A stretch of 29,480 nucleotides of DNA from contig JAYOLW010000019.1 in NCBI GenBank assembly GCA_038120515.1, positions 1 to 29,480 of the forward strand, in the 5' to 3' direction. The position numbers were made by a program, and so were the translations under genes. Under the pieces are notes generated by a model. It saw only the letters and a program-made list of their open reading frames with translations. It was not told where the DNA came from and did no database searches. Every line of letters starts with the position of its first letter. Position 1 is the stretch's first letter. Shown in pieces: positions 24,832 through 29,480 of this stretch. Source of the DNA: JADHOX01 sp038120515 (GTDB taxonomy: Bacteria > Pseudomonadota > Alphaproteobacteria > Rickettsiales > JABIRX01).

Positions 24832-27800
24832 ATGTCTGAAACAACAATATATCCAAAAACTGATAGCAACCCTGACTTTAACAAACTTGATGAGGAAATC
24901 TTAAAAATTTGGGAACAAGAAAAAAGTTTTGAAAAATCTGTTGAAAATCGAAAAGCCAAAATAAATGGTGTAAACAATGAATTTATTTTTTATGATGGCC
25001 CTCCATTTGCAAATGGTCTTCCGCATCATGGTCATTTGCTTACTGGTTTTGTTAAAGATTTATTTGCAAGATACAAAACTATCAAAGGCCAGAAATGTGA
25101 ACGAAGATTTGGTTGGGATACTCATGGGTTACCTGTTGAAATGGAATCGGAAAAGGAGTTAGGTATTTCAGGACAAATTGCAATTACTGAATATGGTATC
25201 GAGAAATTCAATAAGAACTGTCAGGAATCCGTAATGAAATATGCTAGTAATTGGCATGAATATGTTACCAGACAAGGTAGATGGGTTGATTTTGAAAATG
25301 ACTATAAGACTATGGATATATCCTATATGGAATCTGTAATTTGGGCTTTTAGTGAATTATATAAAAAAGGCCTAATTTATGAAGATTATCGGGTTATGCC
25401 ATATTCTTGGGCTTGCGAAACTCCTTTATCCAACTTTGAAACCAGAATGGATAATTCTTATAGAATGAAGGAAAGTAAAGCTATAACGGTTCTATTTGAT
25501 ATCGCTCCTAATCAAAAATTAATAGATTCAGATAAAAGACTATGTTTTATGGCTTGGACAACCACACCATGGACATTACCGTCAAATCTGGCGCTTGCTG
25601 TTCATAATGATATCGACTATGCCTTTGTAGAGCTTGATGATGCAATTGTCATTTTTGCTGAAAATTTGTTAGATAAATTTACTAAAGACCTAACTAAAAC
25701 ATCAACTGAAATTAAAGTTGTTAAATCTGTTAAAGGCTCTGAGCTTTTTGGAATTAAATATCAGCCTTTATTTAACTTTATAAAAGATTCTGCCGAGTTT
25801 GACCTTTCTAATGCTTACAAAGTTTTAAATGCAGATTTTGTTAATGTTGATGAAGGAACTGGTATAGTTCATTTAGCACCAGGGTTTGGAGAAGACGATC
25901 AAATAGTATGTAAAAACAATGATATACCAACAATTTGTCCAATTGATAATAGTGGTAAATTTAATCATATTGTTTCTGACTATACAGGTGAACATGTTTT
26001 TGACACAAATGTTCCAATTATCAAAAAATTAAAAGAGCAGGGCAATTGGGTTAAAACTGAACAATATCTTCATAATTACCCACATTGCTGGCGGACAGAT
26101 ACCCCATTAATCTATAAGGCTGTACCTTCTTGGTATGTAAAAGTTACAGCATTTAAAGACAAAATGATTGAACTTAATCAGCAAATAAATTGGATTCCTG
26201 AACATATCAAAGATGGACAATTTGGCCGATGGCTAGAAAATGCTCGTGATTGGTCAATCACTAGAAATAGATTTTTTGGTTGCCCTGTACCTGTATGGCG
26301 TTCTGATGATCCGAAATATCCAAGAATTGATGTTTATGGATCTTTAGATGAAATTGAACGTGATTTTGGTGTCAGACCTAAAGATTTACATAGACCATAT
26401 ATTGATGAACTGACAAGACCTAACCCTGATGATCCAACAGGAGTTTCGAAAATGGTTAGAGTAACCGATGTTTTGGATTGTTGGTTTGAATCTGGATCTA
26501 TGCCTTATGCATCGGTTCATTATCCATTTGAAAATAAAGAATGGTTTGATGAACATTTTCCAGCTGATTTTATCGTAGAATATGTAGCACAAACAAGAGG
26601 TTGGTTTTATACTTTACTTGTTTTATCAACGGCATTATTTGAAAGACCTCCATTTAAAAACTGCATCTGTCATGGTGTTATCTTAGATGACCAATCGCAA
26701 AAACTTTCAAAAAGATTAAAAAACTATACTTCGCCTTTAGAGTTATTCAAACAATATGGTTCTGATAGTATGAGATGGTTTATGTGCGCATCTACAGTAA
26801 TGCGTGGTAATGAACTTAATATTGATAAAGAGGGTGTTGTTTTCAAAGATACCTTAAGATTAGAGATAAAACCAATTTGGAATAGCTTTAACTTTTTTAC
26901 ATTATACGCAAATGCCGATAAAATAGAGGCTAAATTTGATTTAACATCAGAAAATGTTTTAGATAGATATATCATATCAAAGGCAAATACAGCGATTAGA
27001 TCTATTGAGAATTCGTTAGATGCTTATGATTCAGTTTCTGCCTATAAAGCCGTTCATGATTTCTTTGAAGTCTTAAATAATTGGTACATAAGAAGAAATA
27101 GAAACCGTTTTTGGAAAACTGAAAAAGATGATGATAAAATTACAGCATATAATACTTTATATTCAGTGCTTAATGAAATGATCATTGCAATTTCGCCTTT
27201 AGTGCCTTTTATAGCTGAAAAAGTTTATCAAGGTTTAAACCCAAACAGCAGTGAATCAGTTCACCTTCAGAATTTTCCAGATGCTAATATATTCCCACTT
27301 GATCAAAACTTAACTGATCAAATGGATCTTGTCTTAGACATTTGTAACATTGCTCACTCGATTCGAAGCAAGCACAATATTAGAGTAAGGCAACCACTAA
27401 AAAGCATTAAAATCATAATGAAAAATCCTGAAATAATTAATGATTTTAAATCGTTAATACTGGATGAGGTAAATGTTAAAGATATTAGCTTTATCAGAGA
27501 TATTTCTGAAGTTGCAGATTATAATTTGCAATTAAATTTCAAAACATTAGGCGCTAAACTTGGTCCAAAAATGAAAGATATCGCTAAACTTGCCAAAGAT
27601 AATAATTGGCGGAAAAACGATGATGGTGAAATTATAATTGGTGATGAAATTTTAAGTTCTGAGGATTATAACATTATTGTAAAACCTAAGATTGCTGGTG
27701 AGATGATTTCTCTTTCAAAGGTTGAAGGTCTTGTTAGTCTTGATATTGATCTTGATGATGACCTGATCAAAGAAGGTTATGCAAGGGATGTTGTAAGATT

Positions 27801-28026
27801 AATTCAGCAAGATCGAAAAAGCGAAGATTTTAATGTTACAGACAGGATTTCAATCGAAATATCAACAGCCTCTGAAATAGTAAAATCTGCAATTAATCAA
27901 TATAGTGATTATATCAAAGATCAAACATTAGGTGATAAACTTGATTTAATCTCAAATAATGATGTTGAATTTAAATATCAACATGAATTAGATAATACTA
28001 AATTACATCTAAATGTTAGTAAATAA
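24832..28026 (+). CDS. ileS: Isoleucyl-tRNA synthetase, eukaryote-like type (IleRS2)
   Basis: Class I synthetase charging tRNA-Ile. The HIGH-type motif is HHGH at 65-68 within FYDGPPFANGLPHHGHLLTG, and KMSKS is KLSKR at 624-628. The editing (CP1) domain is marked by WTTTPWTLPSNLAL and GTGIVHLAPGFGEDD. The opening GWDTHGLPVEMESEKELG and the 1064-residue length are those of the type 2 (eukaryote-like) IleRS and differ from the E. coli-like type, which reads GWDCHGLPIE. I see no C-terminal zinc-binding cysteines. Type 2 enzymes are generally less sensitive to mupirocin and are common in Rickettsiales. The gene lies in a run of closely spaced genes, eight bases after lptF and nine before gpsA. 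Confidence 0.96.
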   Translation: MSETTIYPKTDSNPDFNKLDEEILKIWEQEKSFEKSVENRKAKINGVNNEFIFYDGPPFANGLPHHGHLLTGFVKDLFARYKTIKGQKCERRFGWDTHGLPVEMESEKELGISGQIAITEYGIEKFNKNCQESVMKYASNWHEYVTRQGRWVDFENDYKTMDISYMESVIWAFSELYKKGLIYEDYRVMPYSWACETPLSNFETRMDNSYRMKESKAITVLFDIAPNQKLIDSDKRLCFMAWTTTPWTLPSNLALAVHNDIDYAFVELDDAIVIFAENLLDKFTKDLTKTSTEIKVVKSVKGSELFGIKYQPLFNFIKDSAEFDLSNAYKVLNADFVNVDEGTGIVHLAPGFGEDDQIVCKNNDIPTICPIDNSGKFNHIVSDYTGEHVFDTNVPIIKKLKEQGNWVKTEQYLHNYPHCWRTDTPLIYKAVPSWYVKVTAFKDKMIELNQQINWIPEHIKDGQFGRWLENARDWSITRNRFFGCPVPVWRSDDPKYPRIDVYGSLDEIERDFGVRPKDLHRPYIDELTRPNPDDPTGVSKMVRVTDVLDCWFESGSMPYASVHYPFENKEWFDEHFPADFIVEYVAQTRGWFYTLLVLSTALFERPPFKNCICHGVILDDQSQKLSKRLKNYTSPLELFKQYGSDSMRWFMCASTVMRGNELNIDKEGVVFKDTLRLEIKPIWNSFNFFTLYANADKIEAKFDLTSENVLDRYIISKANTAIRSIENSLDAYDSVSAYKAVHDFFEVLNNWYIRRNRNRFWKTEKDDDKITAYNTLYSVLNEMIIAISPLVPFIAEKVYQGLNPNSSESVHLQNFPDANIFPLDQNLTDQMDLVLDICNIAHSIRSKHNIRVRQPLKSIKIIMKNPEIINDFKSLILDEVNVKDISFIRDISEVADYNLQLNFKTLGAKLGPKMKDIAKLAKDNNWRKNDDGEIIIGDEILSSEDYNIIVKPKIAGEMISLSKVEGLVSLDIDLDDDLIKEGYARDVVRLIQQDRKSEDFNVTDRISIEISTASEIVKSAINQYSDYIKDQTLGDKLDLISNNDVEFKYQHELDNTKLHLNVSK

Positions 28027-28035
28027 AGGTAGGAA

Positions 28036-28995
28036 ATGCAAAATATTGGTGTCATAGGAGGAGGTGCGTGGGGCACAGCAATTGCTAATTTATTAAGCCA
28101 TAATAATAACAATGTTAAATTATGGGTTTTTGAAGAAGAAACTGCTAAAGCAATTAATGAAGAAAATATTAATAAGAATTTCTTACCATCAGTTAAACTT
28201 CACCATAAACTTACCGCATCTACCAATTTAAAAAATTTTGCAAATCAGGATATTTTATTCCTTGTGGTACCAGTTCAATTTACTGCCAGTACGATAAAAC
28301 CTTTACAGAAGCTTCTTAGCAAAGACACTATCTTAGTAATTTGTTCAAAAGGCATTGAGACTAGTTCTAAAAAACTTCTGACAGATATTATAGCTGAAAT
28401 CTTCCCTGATAACAAAGTTGCGGCTATGTCTGGTCCAAATTTTGCTGATGAAGTAGCAAACTTAAAACCCGCAATTACAACCGTTGCATCAGAAGATGAA
28501 GTCACGGCCAATAAGGTTGCAAAAGTCTTAGAAAATGATGATTTTAAGGTTTATACTCATGCTGATGTTATTGGTGTTGAATTGGCTGGGGCTTTAAAGA
28601 ATGTCGTAGCTATTGCCTCAGGAATTGCCGCTGGTCTTGAATTATCGGTTTCAACTAAATGTGCTATTTTAACTAAAGGTATTCATGAAATGGCCAAGAT
28701 TTCTGAAGCTTTTGGTGGCAAAAGAGAAACCATGCTTGAAGCTTGTGGTATTGGCGATTTAACTCTGACATGTATGAGTGAAAAATCACGTAATATGTCA
28801 CTTGGTATTGCTATTGGTAAAGGTGAGAAATTATCGAATATATTATCAAAAAGAAAAACAGTCGCAGAAGGTGTGGCTACTTCTAAAGCTTTATATGAGA
28901 TAATAAATGAACGTGATCTAAATTGTTATTTATTTACACTTGTATATAAAATTTTATTTGAAGATCTTCCACTTGAAGAAATTAAGTTTATTTAA
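28036..28995 (+). CDS. gpsA: Glycerol-3-phosphate dehydrogenase [NAD(P)+]
   Basis: Reduces dihydroxyacetone phosphate to sn-glycerol 3-phosphate, the backbone of phospholipids. The 319 residues start with the Rossmann motif IGVIGGGAWGTAIANLL, followed by the NAD-fold block ILFLVVPVQF, the signature SGPNFADEVANLKPAI, and the substrate-binding ELAGALKNVVAIASGI with the catalytic lysine. The family stretch CGIGDLTLTCMSEKSRN and VAEGVATSKALYE complete the C-terminal helical domain. AGGTAGG precedes the ATG by a few bases, one of the clearer ribosome-binding sites in this window. It ends in a 4-base convergent overlap with the following minus-strand gene. Confidence 0.96.
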   Translation: MQNIGVIGGGAWGTAIANLLSHNNNNVKLWVFEEETAKAINEENINKNFLPSVKLHHKLTASTNLKNFANQDILFLVVPVQFTASTIKPLQKLLSKDTILVICSKGIETSSKKLLTDIIAEIFPDNKVAAMSGPNFADEVANLKPAITTVASEDEVTANKVAKVLENDDFKVYTHADVIGVELAGALKNVVAIASGIAAGLELSVSTKCAILTKGIHEMAKISEAFGGKRETMLEACGIGDLTLTCMSEKSRNMSLGIAIGKGEKLSNILSKRKTVAEGVATSKALYEIINERDLNCYLFTLVYKILFEDLPLEEIKFI

Positions 28996-29402
28996 AAATT
29001 AAGAAAAGATCTTTTTACTCTTTTACCACAGATAATTCCAGCTAGTAAAAATTTTAATAAAATAACAGCCAGATAAACTTTGAGCTCAAAACTTTGGAAA
29101 TGTGTAAAAATTGAGACGGAGCTATATACAACTAACATTGAAATTAAGCCTAATAAGATTCCAAATTTTATTCCATATTTCAAATTATGCTTAACTGAAT
29201 AAAAAGTATAAATTATTACAAATAATAATGCTTTTAGAAATGTAATCAGAAAAAAGAGCAAGTAATTATTATAAAAAGATATAATTAGCTTTTTCTCGGC
29301 GATATGGAAATAACTCAATATCAGTTTAAAAGATGTAATATCTAATATCACAAAAACTAAAAAAATGATAATAATACTCGATATAAAGTTTTTAATTAAC
29401 AT
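28992..29402 (-). CDS. Four-helix integral membrane protein of unknown function
   Basis: A 136-residue, strongly hydrophobic protein with four predicted membrane helices (about 7-30, 45-68, 78-98, 107-126) and a short basic C-terminus (CGKRVKRSFLNF). The second half has a repeated Gly-spaced pattern (YGIKFGILLGLISMLV) common in small bundle proteins. I do not recognise a family with confidence. The start at 29402 is overlapped by a 5-codon ORF (ATG at 29413) that has a better ribosome-binding site. The gene converges on gpsA with a 4-base overlap. Confidence 0.7.
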   Translation of the reverse strand: MLIKNFISSIIIIFLVFVILDITSFKLILSYFHIAEKKLIISFYNNYLLFFLITFLKALLFVIIYTFYSVKHNLKYGIKFGILLGLISMLVVYSSVSIFTHFQSFELKVYLAVILLKFLLAGIICGKRVKRSFLNF

Positions 29403-29413
29403 CTGTTAAACAT
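29396..29413 (-). other. Possible 5-codon leader ORF before the membrane protein gene
   Basis: On the minus strand, AAAGGA (29425-29420) is six bases before an ATG (29413) that reads MFNRC and stops at TAA (29398-29396), overlapping the first codons of the membrane protein at 29402. It is very short and may be chance. If translated, it would couple ribosomes to the main start. Confidence 0.3.
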
Positions 29414-29480
29414 AAGTGTTCCTTTAAATTTAACATAATTTTAGAAATTCTGCAAATCTGGCCACAAAATTAAAAAAGAA

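Overview
The window is AT-rich DNA (about 70% A+T by eye), densely coded on both strands, with no tRNA, rRNA, IS element or CRISPR array that I can see. The gene content points to a low-GC alphaproteobacterium, possibly Rickettsiales-like. It carries a TrcR/DUF1013 regulator, long alphaproteobacterial PstC/PstA permeases, a short PraR-like XRE regulator, an LpoA-like lipoprotein divergent from rsmI, and a eukaryote-like (type 2) isoleucyl-tRNA synthetase. The biosynthetic genes hisZ, proA and panC argue against an extremely reduced obligate intracellular genome. The genus cannot be named from sequence alone.

Layout. Positions 1-8994 are all on the minus strand: partial nth (endonuclease III), a large lipoprotein autotransporter with a subtilase-like passenger, hisZ, a Bax-inhibitor-1 family membrane protein, a leucyl aminopeptidase and an LpoA-like penicillin-binding-protein activator. 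Positions 9020-14083 are on the plus strand: rsmI, a class A penicillin-binding protein (PBP1A), proA and a small CHMI-family protein, mostly overlapping or nearly abutting. Positions 14125-18342 are on the minus strand: an XRE regulator with a consensus promoter and a built-in operator-like repeat, pstA, pstC, a small membrane protein and a ModA-like periplasmic binding protein. Positions 18514-21784 are on the plus strand: trcR and an 875-residue protein resembling the carboxyltransferase half of pyruvate carboxylase. A minus-strand zapE follows. Next comes a tight plus-strand run panC-lptF-ileS-gpsA (22893-28995), and finally a converging four-helix membrane protein.

Cell-envelope work is a recurrent theme: PBP1A with its likely activator, LptF for lipopolysaccharide export, GpsA for phospholipid precursor, ZapE for division, and an outer-membrane autotransporter.

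The two most unusual genes both look like enzymes that have lost their chemistry. The autotransporter keeps the landmarks of a NalP-like S8 protease, but all three catalytic positions (Asp, His, Ser) appear replaced by Gly, Asn and Tyr. The 875-residue protein keeps most recognisable active-site landmarks of biotin-dependent carboxyltransferases, but appears to lack the carbamylated lysine, has no biotin carboxylase or biotin carrier domain, and carries a long charged helical insertion. Both readings rest on alignment by eye to remembered family motifs.
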